From the NCBI RefSeq assembly GCF_030272615.1, contig NC_081415.1:194729195-194793194 (forward strand): DNA of 64,000 nt, read 5' to 3'. The notes below the pieces were generated by a model. It searched no databases, had not been told where the DNA came from, and saw nothing but the letters and a program-made list of their open reading frames with translations. Origin of the DNA: Cryptomeria japonica (lineage: Eukaryota; Streptophyta; Pinopsida; Cupressales; Cupressaceae). The position numbers and the translations under genes are program-made. Below are positions 1 to 11,900 of this stretch, in pieces. Every line of letters begins with the position of its first letter. Position 1 is the stretch's first letter.

Positions 1-3000
1 AACATCCATCCCATTTGACCTTCTTCCTCGAACACGATTCATTCCTACAATGTAGGGTCCAACCCTGACATCCAACCAAACCCAACCTCTAGATAATCGC
101 CTGATCACTGACATCCATAGGGCCAAACATTTCACATTTAGACTTGATAGTTTCTTGTAGGCTACTCATAATTCATATCCACAATTGATGTCTTAACATC
201 CATTTCCCTTGAAAAATCCGTCTATTCGTTTGCAACCAAATATGCCATAAAATGAAAAAAGGACCTATGTCCTAGGCAATTTGAAGAAATGAAGCTTTGG
301 CAGGAGCAACCCCCACCCAGTCCCAGAACTCAAGAGGACACATGAAAGTAAGCCTTTTGTCAGATTTCCCACCAACAATGTCATATTTCTTTAGAGAAAG
401 GGCAAAGGAAGTAAATATGAGAGGAATTTTCCTCACTTTGTTGGCATAGAAAACACATAGAGGGACCAAGAAAGTCTCCACCTCAAATTATTCCATGTAA
501 AACAATGGATCCAAGCAACCAACCATGAGAAGAAGTTACTTTTATGCCATGCAAACCTATTCCACACCTGCTTCCACCATGAGATATCCACACATCCATA
601 TGTTTGTTTAACAAGATCTTGATATCCCAAGATAACAATGTATTTCCCTTTGGGGTCTTCACCCCAGGTGAGACAATCCTTTGCTTCTAGGGAACTACAG
701 GCTCTACCCACTAAGATACAATAAAACTTATGTCTATCATCAACAAATCCTCCTGGAGGCCATTCCTCTAGCCCTTTCCATCTAGTTGATTTAACTTCTC
801 CCTGCCACTCAATAAATCTTATACTCCTACACTTTACTCCACCCAACTGCCATAAAAATATCACATAAATATCTTAGATGAGGATGAGTAGTCAAAATGG
901 GAGGGAACCCATCCAAACAATGTAGCTAGAAAAGAGCTTCTGAGCCTTTGTTGCAAATCCAAAATAGACCCTACTTTATAACATGTGTCGTTCTTTTAAG
1001 AATATTCTGAATCATGGATACCTTCCCTTCAATGGCATATCAAGGCACATTGGTACTATCAACCCCATGAAAATACTTCAAGTTAAAAATTTTGGTCCAA
1101 TCTTGATCTTGATAATAGCACCATCTCCAATATAGTTTAGCTGCCGAACCTTGACCAATAAGAGAATTTTTATGAAGACCCAAGGCTCCTGCATGCTTTG
1201 GTCTGCAAACCAGAGTCCACTTCACCAAACTCCATTTCCTCGTTCCTAAATTGCTAGCCCATAAGAATTGGTAGGATAAAGCATCAAATTCTTGGATAAA
1301 ATTGGAGGGAGCGACATGTACAAAAATTTTATACAGAGGAAGAGATTGAACCACCAACTTAAGCAAGGTAATGCGACCAGTCAGAGAAAGCCATTGGTTA
1401 GTCAAATGTTACACTCTCCTTCAAAATTTGTACAAGATATCATGCCAAAACCCCTTAGGGACAAAACCAATGACAATAGGAATGCCAAGATAAATGAAAG
1501 GGAGCGAAACAACCTAGAACCTAAGAATTCTTGCAATTCTATTTTGTATAAGTTTGGGAGTGTTAAAGAAGTAAATAGATGACTTATCTTCATTAATATT
1601 TTGACCTGAAGTAGCCAAATATATGTCCAAGGTTGATTTAAAACTCACAACCTCCTTAACCTTAGCCAGACCCATCAAGGCAATGTCATCAAAAAATTAT
1701 AAGTGTGAGTTGGGAGGAATTATATTACCCCAATTCCAACCTTCAATAATACCATGACTAACTTGAGAAGAGATAAATCACCCCAATCCTTCAACAATCA
1801 AGATAAATAGGTAAGGAGAGAGGAGATCAGCTTGGTGCAAGCCCCAAGAGGATCCAAATAACTAAGATGATTCTCCATTAATGAGAACCAAGAAGGAAGC
1901 TGAGGTAACACAACTCATTATCCATTGAATCCAATCTTGGCAAAAACAAAAAGCACCAAGAATTTTTGCCAGAAATGACCACTTAACATGATCATAAGCC
2001 TTAGACATATCAGGTTTAATGAACATAGCCTTCTCTTTTGACAATGCCTTAAAATGAACAACTTCGGTAGCAACAACCACCCCATCCAGAATCTATCTTC
2101 CTCCCACAATGTCCCCTTGCTCTTCCGAAATGAGAAGACCAAGACAAGGTTTAAGTCTCTTAGCAATCACTTTGGTGATGATTTTGTAAACAACATTACA
2201 TAAAACAATGGGCCTATAGAGACCCAGAGAGTTTGCATCAATCCTCTTTAGGATCAAAGAAAGGAAGGTAGCACTCATGGCCTTTAGCATCTGTTTGTTT
2301 TTTTGAGATTCCATAACCACCTCCAAGAGATCTAGCTTGACAATTTCCCAATACTCTTATAAAAATTATGAGCAAAAACCATCTGGGTCAGGGGCCTTAC
2401 CCTTCTTCAACTAAAACTCCGTCCTTTCCAACTCATCTAAGGTGATAGGTTTGATTAAATGCTGATTTATTTCATTTGAGACTAGAGAATGAATACAATC
2501 CAAAATGAGATGCTCCTTTTCATGATCAATACGGGTATCCTCAGAAAATAGAGTAGAAAAGTAGATGACTACGTCAGAAGATGAAAGGTCCCCATTTGTG
2601 GCCCTAAGAGAAATAATATGATTAAATTTTCTTCTGTTCTTTGACAAAATTGTGAAAGAAAATAGTGTTGCGGTCTCCCTCCTTGAGCCAATCCACATGA
2701 GACTTATGCTTCCAAAATATTTCCTCCTAAAGCTCCCATTCCTCTACCTCCTTAATTGCTTTAGGTTCTAGACAAAAGTAATCCTCAGTAAGGCCTTGAT
2801 CTCGAATAAGCTTTGTGATTTCATTTAATTAAGATTGAGTTGTAGCTTTGGCAGAGAAGACATTCCCAAAACAATCCCCGTTCCATCGCTTCAACATGTA
2901 CTTCACAAAATGCAAACGTTATGTGAAAGAAAACATTGCTATCCCAATGGCAGGTTTCCCCTGAATCGACCACTCTGCAATGAACTCACATAATGAGGAA

Positions 3001-3762
3001 TCCCTTAGCCACATTAATTGGAACTTAAAAGGGGGATTTTTTGAAGATTCATACATGATTACCAAAAGATTGATCAGCCAATGATCAGAGCCTCTCTAAT
3101 CTAAAATTGCCAAGCTAGTTATCCAATTGTCACCTACCTAAAAACTTGACACAAGAAACCTATCAAACCTCTCAGAAATAGCTTCTTCTCCCCTACTCCT
3201 ATTACTCCATATGAACAGACCATTAGCAGGCTTTACATCCACCAGTTCAAAGCATCAATGTTCTCTCTCAAAATCCATGAGGATTGCTCAAGCCTCCCAA
3301 CTCCACCCCTCTTTTCCTACATACTAAGGATCACATTAAAATCCCCAGCCAAGATCCAAGGGAGACAAGGAGCATTTGATACAACCATTCTAATATGAGA
3401 TGAAACATCAATCTTCCTATTGTGTCAGAAGGAGCATACATATTAGTGAGAAGATTGACCTCACCAATATCCAAGCTAGTAGCAGCCAAAGTTAGTACAG
3501 ATCTATCTAAAATCCACCACACCAGCACAATCTTGTGTGCATCCCAAAAATAAGCTAGCCCACCTGAATTGCCATCTACCCCAACACACTGACATTGACC
3601 TCTATTCCAAATCCTTCAAGCAAGTTTCAACATATTGTCCACTGTCATCTTTGTGTCCTGAATGAAAACTACATCAAGAGAGTGAATTTGAATCAACTCT
3701 CGAATAGCCTTTTATTGAGGGATGCTATTCATGCCCGTTACATTACATGAGATAAAAATCAT
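1..3762 (-). pseudogene. LINE-A ORF2 remnant (endonuclease - RT - zf-RVT)
   Basis: An ATG at 3762 begins a typical L1 ORF2 start (MIFISCNVTGMNSIP), followed by a stop where a Gln codon is expected. The endonuclease SDH motif is kept (GSDHW, near 3090). RT fingers and palm lie at about 2700-1200: a PIVLCNVVYKII block near 2200 and the DMSKAYD motif near 2010. The F-x-D-D catalytic box near 1690 reads FFDD rather than FADD. The zf-RVT region, with WWKQVWNRFAWHKSNFFSW, is at 864-433. Several frames are needed to read it, so it is dead. It keeps the RT core that the younger LINE has lost. Confidence 0.8.
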
Positions 3763-3905
3763 TTCTCAGTTGAGTTAAAATGAGCATTTATGGTCTTCAT
3801 GGAACCCAATTCAACTAGTGTCTCCCTAATTAACTTAACTTTTTCCTAATCCTTCTTCCTTCCTACTTTAGAGGTCTTCTCAAGAGTACTCTTCTTGAGA
3901 GATTT

Positions 3906-4932
3906 CTAATGAACTCCCAAAGAGAGAGCGGTCCTCTTCCCGAGACCCTCATTTTGCATATTTTGAGAAGATATGCCCACTACATTAGTTTCCTTTGAGG
4001 TCAAAATTATCTCCATGGCCCCACTTGCTTCTACCTCCCTTGAAGACAAAAGAGATCCATCTATTTGCATCGTGTTCTCCATAAATCCATCTTGAATATC
4101 CTCCTGAGGGCATATGGGTGGGTCATCAGTGGGAAACTCCAGGCATTGAATCTCATGATTAGAAGGCATCCTGGCTAGCGCTTCATCAAGTCTATGCAAC
4201 TCCTCAAGTGCATCAAACCTGTTGAACATTTCATCATTTTGCCTCTCCTTCCATGTTCTCTTTTTGCCTCTATGTTTTTTTTTAACTTTGATTTGAGTGG
4301 AACCCTCCTTGTCCTCTATCATTGGATCCTTTCCTTTGTCTTGTTTATGGGGTTGATTAACTAGTATTTGGCTTCAAGGCTCAACCAGCTGATATTTTGG
4401 GAAAGAACACTGCAAATGCCCATACTCATGACATAAATGATAAGGTTTTATAATCCATTTGTTGAACCCAAGTGGAGGATCGTAGCTAAATTTCTACTGA
4501 ATTTGGTAATGATTTACTCAAATCAACTTCAACACAAATTCAGGCGTAGGTGATTACCTTTTTATTCACCGTCTGTGACGATGGGCTCACTCGCTTCCCA
4601 AGCAATAGAGCAATGGAATGGAAAATATCATGTCTCCAAAATTCCTACAAAAACTAGGGAAGTCAGATCCAAACTAGAACTCGTGATGGTAACTTCTCTA
4701 TAGGATTGAAACCCACATGCCATAGCTTCATGAAAAGCCCAACTTGCTTATAAAAATAGGGGCCCCCTTCAAAAACCTTATTATGGTCTGTCAAATTTGA
4801 GAAAACCACCAGGAATAAGCTATTAGCTGCCATCGTTATCTCCATTTCCCCTTCCGAATTCCATGTCCTACAAGCCCATGACTCCACAAAAGGAATAGAG
4901 ACTTGGATCCCCATAAATTTGCATATCAGCAC
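3906..4932 (-). pseudogene. LINE-A ORF1 remnant (DUF4283 nucleic-acid-binding domain)
   Basis: The 4932-4663 segment translates to a DUF4283-like block (LICKFMGIQVSIPFVESWAC and following), closely parallel to ORF1 of the LINE at 22593-23531. A second open piece at 4322-3906 is lysine/arginine-rich at its start and corresponds to the tail after the zinc knuckle. The pieces are separated by stops and frame changes. In intact elements ORF1 is an RNA-binding chaperone needed for retrotransposition; this copy cannot make it. Confidence 0.75.
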
Positions 4933-5518
4933 ATGTTTTGATAAGTACTCAACATTGTTAACAATAGTATTTTGCTGGATAACTAGAACTGGTCAATGAT
5001 CACTACGACCAAGACACCCGTTTACTTTGGATGGTCGAAAATCACCCATTGAGAGAGGGTTCTCCTAGAAATTGACATAAAATGAACCAATCCCAGCATT
5101 AGCACCCGAATTGAGAGAGAAGGATCCGTCAACTGCTACATCCCTAAAAGATGAATTTAGGGTTAAAAAAGGTGGTACATGCAAAGCCATGCAACACAAA
5201 AAGAAAAAGAAAATAGTAAAAAAATCCCTCTACAGAAACCACAACCTTGAAAAAAAACAAATATCCTCAAATCAAAGCCACCCCAATAGCCACATGCAAA
5301 AGAAAGAGAAAAAGAAAAAGAGGGGTTAGAATAGCCCCATACTACCCCCGCATGACCTCACCCCCTCCACACAACCACAACCCCCACACTGAACACCAGA
5401 TCTCCGAACCACCCGCAAAGCTCCACCCCAGCCAGGAGAGATCAGAACCATGGAGGGTGCGGCTAGGGTCTTCCCCAACATGCACAATGGAAGCAGAAGC
5501 AGAAACGTGCCATCCTCC

Positions 5519-6598
5519 ACCTTTAATCATAATCTTAATTTAAATTCATCCCTTAATATTAATTTTTATCATCATTAAATTTTATTTTAAGTAAAATTTA
5601 TTTTTTAAACATAATAATGATAAAAATAAATAAAATAAAATAAAATCTAAATACTTTTGGCAAAACTTAAAACAAAAACCTTAAAAAGAAATAATATTGA
5701 AGTTTATATCCCTTTCTACATTGTCTATCCATTCTATATAGTTAGAAAAATGCACTCTAACATATTTTTTTGCATTTATTAAATAAATTGAAAATCAAAT
5801 AAAATTATATTTTGTTTTAAATTTTATTCTTACTAAAAATAAATTTTAATTTATTAATAATTTTAATTTTTAAAAGAAAATGAAAAAAATATTTTTTAAT
5901 AATATTAATCATTTATAATTTATTATTTACAATTATTAAATCAGAAAAATAAATTTTTATTTTTATTTTTAAAAATTAAAATGCATTCTAATATACTTTT
6001 TTTATTTTTGCGTTTATGAAATAAATTGAAAATCAAACAAAATTATATTTTGTATTATCACTAAAAAAGAATTATAATTTATTAATAATTTTATTTTGTA
6101 AAAATTAAAATTAAAAAAATTAATTATTTTTAATAATATTAATCATTAATAATTTATTGTTTATAGTTATTAAATCTGAAAAGTAAATTTTGAATTTTAT
6201 TTTTAAAAATTAATTTTTTTAATACTAACTATTAATAATTAATTATTTATGATTATTAAAATCTTCAAAAGAAAACTCTTTATTAGCATAAAAACTTAAA
6301 ACAAAAGATAAATAAAATCGCACCGCTTTTTTTTACAGCAAGGCATTCCCTATATGAGATTGAAGAGCTCATTTTGTTCATCTACAGTGCACAGTCATCA
6401 AGAGATAGAGCAAGACGATTGCACTCTCTGGAGCCATCGATTCATTTATGTCGGTGCATATTATCCATGCCCTATCATATCTCTCATCAATGCTCTCTAT
6501 ATGATGGGACAACAAAATAGATTTTTGCCTGCTCTACTCTATGTTGAAAACTGTAAGCGTTCACAAGCTCCCTCCTCTTCTTCTTTGTGTCATTTTTA
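5519..6598. other. AT-rich intergenic DNA without a recognisable gene
   Basis: About 1.1 kb of A/T-dominated sequence. A block around 5750-5960 is repeated in diverged form at 5980-6180: both carry an 'aaatgca/gcattctaatata' stretch, then 'aaataaattgaaaatcaaa' and 'taataatattaatcat'. It is an old local duplication of about 230 bp. No coding signal was recognised. Confidence 0.5.
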
Positions 6599-6895
6599 CT
6601 ATACAAATCCCTTGAGTTCTTGAATGAGGACATTTTCTAGCCATTTGAGCGCCTTTGTCATAAAAGAAGGGCTGAGTGTAAGCATCACAAACTCATTTTG
6701 ATCAATAAATCTGTCGTCGTTGAGATCAGTTGCTTCAATCATCTCTTTGAAATGATCATCGCTCATCTCTTCTATCCCCAACACATTTGCATTCTTCTTC
6801 AAGCTCTGCAAAGTTAACATGCCTTTATTGCATCTGACAGAAGACTGATGCAAGACGACCTATCCTTCCTTTCCAATGTCATTTTTTCCCTCGCT
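6599..6895 (-). pseudogene. KIC/PBP1-like single EF-hand protein, broken copy
   Basis: The open stretch 6853-6599 has the arrangement of small plant calcium-sensor proteins of the KIC / PINOID-binding-protein-1 type: a helix (LTLQSLKKNANVLGIEEMS), one EF-hand loop (DLNDDRFIDQNEF, with acidic residues at the chelating positions and a terminal Glu), and a C-terminal LKWLENVLIQEL helix. The usual family length is about 110-130 residues; only about 80 are readable here. Upstream, in the same frame, a TAG at 6860-6862 interrupts the expected N-terminal part, beyond which a KNDIGKEG stretch continues to about 6895. No convincing start codon was found. I call it a pseudogene or fragment; a misplaced exon boundary is the alternative. 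Confidence 0.6.
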
Positions 6896-7239
6896 CTTTG
6901 CAGCACAGATTGATTATACTTTCCAAGACCTTTCTCCCCTATTTGATTAACACATATTTCATATATATATATAAAAAAATAATATTTACCTCTCTAAATT
7001 ATTCATTGTTAGTTTGATATGCCCCTTGATTCTCCTGTGGCAGTTCGCTTCACCTCTTATTTCACCATTTCAAGCTCTGGACTAGGAGCTGAATGGTCAT
7101 AAAACTTGTACAAAAGTTTTTAATGTCTTTCCAATAAATCCGTTTCAACCAAACACATACCTTCCACTTCGATCGCATCAGCTATGAAGTAAGCCGCTTC
7201 ATCAAATTCATTGTGTACATGTCTTATCACATCAAACTA

Positions 7240-7335
7240 TGAGACTACAATTTGATGAGACATTCTGTCAAACAATTTAAGTGCCATGTTTATGCTTCCA
7301 CATTTTGTAGACATGTCTATCAGAGTAGTCGTAAA
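7240..7335 (-). pseudogene. PPR-repeat fragment
   Basis: The minus strand reads TLIDMSTKCGSINMALKLFD followed by RMSHQIVVS and a stop. This is one plant PLS-type PPR unit (consensus ALIDMYAKCGSI...ARxxFDxMPxxxxVSW). The stop sits where the conserved Trp of VSW is expected. Flanking sequence could not be assigned to more repeats, so it is a short relic. Confidence 0.6.
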
Positions 7336-7345
7336 TACTAGACCT

Positions 7346-9357
7346 GACATAATTCCCTTATCTATTACACTTAGATGTATGTCTAAACTTTGTTTTCAAG
7401 CTCCCATTTTGGCACGGTCTGGGATGATTGATTTCTTTTAAAAATAAAAGAATTTCTTTACTTTCACACTCAATTAGAAATGGTCCCCTGTTGCCTTCGA
7501 TGCCTTACAATCCAAACATAAATCGTAGATGAAATTTGTACAAGGAAAGCACTTCTAGAGTCCAATGCATCTGGACTAGGATAAACAATTGATTTTGGAA
7601 CCAAATGTAGAGGAGCATATGAAAACTAAGGAGCCATTCAAAATATCCACAACAGAGATTTTGGGCTCAAGGGCATAGCATGCATTTTCTTATGGTACTA
7701 TAATAACTGGCTAAGAAAGCCTACGATGGGATTTTTGATACCTCAATATGCTTTTACATGCAAAATGAGTTTATAAAGCTCTGACCTTTACTCCACATGA
7801 GATATGAAAATACCACGGAGGTTGATCAAGAAACTCCCTTGAAATAATGCACAAACACTTCCCATCTTTGTTCTCTTACCTTCTTAACATAATCAAACAC
7901 ATCACACACTATGCTTGTTACATGAGTTATACCATTTTGATGGAGAGATGTCAATGAGACCACCAAACCAACAAAACTAAAGAAAACAAACAAAGAGATG
8001 TTTACCACCAATCCACTCGTGTGCTTATGCATCAAAGACAAAAGTCATTTGCAAAGCTTTCCCATAAACTCCCATTCTCCCAATTTATTTGTCATCATAT
8101 GCAAATAGATTTCTTATAGGATTGAAGGATAATTTGTGTGGCTCAAGGCATAAAAGTTGCCTTAATTTTAATACCTCCTAGAAAAATGCTTTACAATTAG
8201 TTCTGCCACTTGGATGGATAAGAAACACTGGTGATATAATTCACCAAATAAAAATCAATAGATTCAATTGCTCCAAATTTGAGTTCCAAACACTCTTCAC
8301 TCTTTCCCACCCTACAACAAGAAGCATCTTCATATAAAATAAATAAATTGGTTAAAATCTAATATCAGATTTTCATAATCCATAATTTTGACCATTGTTG
8401 TAATGAGGTCGATTAGATTGTGTGCAAGGTTTTTACATCAACAATTCATATTACACTTTGTGATCCATCCATCATTATTTCTAGATTAGATTGTGTGACA
8501 GTTTTTTACATCAACTTTTAGGGTAACACACTAACATAACTTAATCCAAAAATAATAGCAATCATGATTACCACTTTCTTATAGATTGGGTTAAACTAGT
8601 CCATTTTTAAAAAATAAGGTTATAACATCTATGGAGGTTCATAATTCTCACAACTATGAACTCCCCTTTTGTCTCAAATATACTCTAATTTGATTCATTA
8701 CTTATCTTTTATTCAATTAATCACCAAAGATACAAAAAACAACTTCTTTTTTATTCTCATCATGTTATTCTCATATATATTTATCACCTCCATACAACAA
8801 TCTAACAATTTAGTGTAGAAGAAAAGTGAGATCAAACCAATAGTCCCAACAATCCAACAATACAATACAAGAGAAAAGGACTTGAGAAAAATAATAGTTC
8901 CTTCTTACTTTTTCTCTCCATTGTTTGTTCTATTAGCTCATGGTCCAAATAAATTATAAGTTGAAATTGGAAGGAGAAAAAAAAAATTGATTCTCAACTT
9001 TAATTTTCACTTTGGGCATATAGGCATACTTTTTCATGTCACAAATAACAACAAATAGCCTTATCTTTTTCAAGATTCATTAAACCATACAACTTCGGGA
9101 GTGGGGGCCTTCTGTTGTTAATTCTATTGCACAGATGGTCCCTTAAAATTCAAAGAGTATATTTATTGCATTTAAAAAGCATAGACAATCATTCGCATTT
9201 GTTAAAAGACTTTGAGCATTTTTTAATTACATATTTCCTCGCTATTAAGTCATGTGTTTTTGTAATATTACACTACACCCTTAGTGTTATTTCCCTACAC
9301 CATATGCATTCCTACTAAATAATGTAATTTAAAATATATATCATAATAGTGTACATT
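7346..9357. other. Intergenic DNA, no gene recognised
   Basis: Two kilobases without a recognisable coding domain, RNA gene or structured repeat. Short open frames here, such as 7826-8041 on the minus strand, lack conserved motifs and are not supported. Confidence 0.4.
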
Positions 9358-9724
9358 TATCTCTCTATCTCCCTCCCACTCTTTTATCTCTTTCTATCTA
9401 TATTTTTATTACCTCTTCCTACATATCTATCTCTCTCTCTTTAAGTATCACTTTTATCTCTTTATATCATCCTCAGTTTATATCTATCCTTCTCTTACTC
9501 CCACTCTCCCTTTCTATATATTGAGTTATTCTTTTACTTTTTCTTCCTCCATTTATCTCTCTCTTCTTCTCTCCCTCCTTTTCTCTCTCTCTTTCTCTTT
9601 CTCCCCCCTCTAACCACATCTCTCCCTCTCTCCCCACTCTTTTTCTCTCACACCCTCTATTTATCTTTCTCTCTCTCCTTCCTATTCCCACATCTCTCCC
9701 TCTCTCCCCCTTTTTTCTCGATTC
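9358..9724. repeat. Polypyrimidine (CT-rich) tract
   Basis: About 360 bases of almost uninterrupted T/C on the plus strand, built from degenerate CTCTCT, TCTCCC and TATCTCT units. It directly precedes the inverted last-exon fragment at 9748. Such mirror-like homopyrimidine DNA can adopt triplex structure and promote breakage; a role in the adjacent rearrangement is inference. Confidence 0.85.
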
Positions 9725-9747
9725 CTCCTCTACCTATCTCTCAAAAG

Positions 9748-9889
9748 TGGATCAAGTACAGAAAATGAAGCTACTATTTTCCTCAACTTGGCAAGCAAAA
9801 ATGCTGTGATTGTTGTCACTGAATTCTTCAATCTGCTTTCATCCTTAGCTGATAAACCCACAAATGGTTTAGGAGTATATAATATGTGA
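9748..9889 (+). pseudogene. Last-exon fragment of the bark storage protein-like gene, inverted
   Basis: Reads in frame from GSSTENEATIFLNLASKNAV to the stop TGA at 9887-9889 and is nearly identical to the 3' part of exon 6 of the intact gene at 17797-17997, but on the opposite strand. One amino-acid change is visible (a Leu to Ser in the FFNLLLSL stretch). It starts abruptly inside the exon, with no splice acceptor or upstream exon, so it cannot be a functional gene. The similarity continues through the 3' flank to about 10516. Confidence 0.9.
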
Positions 9890-10530
9890 TTTGATGCGGA
9901 TTCACAAGCTAGCTAAATAATAAGCTATAATAATAGATAACTAGAAGGACCATAGCTTCGGTATCTTTTAAAAAGCTTAAATTACTAAGTTGACGTAGAT
10001 ACCTTTCAAACTAATGAATAATAATAATTATCGGAAGTGTTAAGTTTTTATCAAATGTTCCTATATGATATACTGTCTAAAGGATTAATAGTTTCAAATA
10101 ATTTTTCTTTTTATCAAAGTATTGATAGCTTGAATAGATCTTTCAAGGTCATTTTTAATATCGACAACGGGACAAGTGAAACAGCCAAATGTGAGTTCCT
10201 GAAAAGTCTTCCTGTGGTTATCCTTTACCCTAAATCATTGTTCAAGTTAAATTTTAGAATAAAAATTGATAGATCAAAATAAAAATGTCTCTTAAAGTTG
10301 TTTATCATTACATTTCGATTATGAGTTCCTTTTGGTGGTGTGACTTAATCTAATTATATATCAATGAATGGCTCATTATTATTATTAATATAATTTTAAA
10401 TTTATGGATAAAAATAAAAATCAACGGATACTTTTTTTATTTTCTTTTAAATTACATGTCCTTTCAGGTTTTATACTATTTGTTCATATATTTAATATGT
10501 ATAATTATGCATACCCCTGTACTTGATCCA
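9748..10530. repeat. Segment bounded by a 14-bp inverted repeat
   Basis: The 14-mer TGGATCAAGTACAG at 9748-9761 recurs as its exact reverse complement at 10517-10530. Between them lies an inverted copy of exon 6 plus 3' flank, homologous to 17129-17943 of the intact locus on the minus strand. The left arm is exon-6 sequence. The right arm lies where the intact locus has a related but different sequence, so the repeat may mark a recombination junction. Confidence 0.7.
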
Positions 10531-10559
10531 ACATGTATGAAAGAGCAAGCATGGAAATT

Positions 10560-10925
10560 ACAGAAAGAGTTGTATGGGAAACATTTTCATGGGAAGACCA
10601 TCTAGTACCATCTAGTAGGGGCTCCATCTCAAAAGTGTTGGGAACAACCAGGCCCAGATAAGGGCCATCACTGTTAATTATATTGATATGGCTTAGAACT
10701 TTGCCGAAAGGTCTACATCACATACAACGGCCATGAAAATGAGCAGAAACACATGAATATACACCAACTACTTAAAAAGCCATGCTGACATGACTACGCA
10801 AACTCGTGATTCAAATCGAGACTTGGGGTGTTAGTTGCAGAAGGAATGAAGTGCTTTTAGTAAATTGCCTAGAATTAGGTGTTATTTGGGGTGGGTGAAG
10901 TGTCTCCACTTGAAATGTGACATAA
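10560..10925 (-). pseudogene. Dead first exon and upstream region of a bark storage protein-like paralogue
   Basis: Similarity to exon 1 of the intact gene (25386-25605) and of copy B is clear along 10560-10783. It includes the blocks for GPYxGLV, NTFEMEPLL and the signal-peptide region. The ATG equivalent at 10783 is followed by MAF and a stop, and there are indels, so it encodes nothing. Promoter-side similarity continues to about 10925, with a conserved motif rendered as 'ggtgttatttggggtgggt'. No exons 2-5 were found near it. It is the older, diverged copy of the locus. Confidence 0.85.
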
Positions 10926-11137
10926 GTTTTATATGAACCCTCTTTTCTTATAATCAAGTATAAATTATTTTCTATAAGCACCTTTTGCAGTCTAGTTGTT
11001 CATATGGAAAACATAAAATAAATGCAAAGAATATTTTTAATAAATATATATGGGTTGCAAGATTAAAGCATATACAAAAATGTAAGATATATTAGAATTT
11101 ATTTAATGATAATGTAAAACTTTATTTAATGGTTAGT

Positions 11138-11900
11138 ATTATGGTTACAGATGGGGTTAGGGTTTTCGTATCAAGGTTAGGTTAGGGTTTGGTTTAGGTT
11201 TAGAATTATGGTTAGGATTTAGTATTATGGTGATGGTTAAGGTTACTATTATGGTTGAGGCTAAAGTTTACATCATTGTTAGGGTTAGGGTAAGGGTTAT
11301 GATTAGAGTTAGGTTTCAAGGTCAAGGTTATGATAAAGGTTAGGGTTCATATAATGATTATGGTTAACATCAAGGATAAGGTCTAGTTTATGTTTAAAAT
11401 TATGGTTGGGGTTAGGGTCATGGTTAGGGTTAAGTTTATGGTTATGGTTAGTTTTTATTGTTGGTGTTTTAATTATGTTTAGGGTTTATTGTTAGTGGTT
11501 TAACTATGTTATGTTTAGGGCTAGGGTAACCATACTTACAATTAGGGTTAGGGTTGTTAGGGTTATAATTGTAACTAGGGTAGGGTTTGGATTATGATTT
11601 GATTTATGATTATTTAAAGTAGAGTTAGGGTTAGGCTTTAGTGTTAGGGTAAAGGTTAGTATTATGGTTAGGGTTAAACTTTACATCATTGTTAGGGTAT
11701 AAACTAATCAATAATAGGGTTAAGCTTAGGTCTAGAGTTTGGGGTTACATTTAACGATTATGGTTAGGGTTAGAGTAAGGGATATGTTTTGGGTTTTTTG
11801 TTAGGGCTAAGGTTTAGGGTTATGACCTTAGGGTTAAGTTTAGGGTTATGACAAGATTATTGTTAGGCTTATGGTTAGGTTAGGTTTTCATTTTGTCTTG
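11138..11900 (+). repeat. Degenerate telomere-like GGGTTA/TTTAGGG DNA
   Basis: About 760 bases of loosely repeated 'ggttaggg', 'ggtttagg' and 'attatggttagg' units on the plus strand. It is far too degenerate to be an active telomere. It resembles interstitial telomere-like DNA, or a decayed simple satellite derived from it. Confidence 0.75.

Larger units (their letters stand above)
1..5518 (-). mobile_element. Degenerate L1-type LINE (LINE-A), 3' part outside the window
   Basis: Minus-strand remnants appear in the order expected of a plant L1 LINE: a GC-rich 5' leader (about 5330-5518), ORF1 with a DUF4283-type domain, then ORF2 with endonuclease, reverse transcriptase and the zf-RVT zinc-binding region. 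The RNase H end lies before base 1. Order and residues match the younger LINE at 18723-23829, and both 5' ends read GGATGGC close to the start, which places the 5' boundary near 5518 by inference. Many stops and frameshifts make it non-functional. The target-site duplication cannot be tested because the 3' end is outside the window. Confidence 0.85.

Noticed and set aside
5111-5543. Plus-strand open frames rich in Lys and Pro
   Set aside because: Antisense to the LINE-A 5' leader and ORF1 start; composition-driven.
10037-10282. 81-codon plus-strand ORF conserved at 17329-17559
   Set aside because: Both copies lie downstream of the gene's stop codon within a recently duplicated flank, so conservation is explained by recent copying.
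11138-11900. True telomere or chromosome end
   Set aside because: Units are too degenerate and are flanked on both sides by ordinary genomic sequence.
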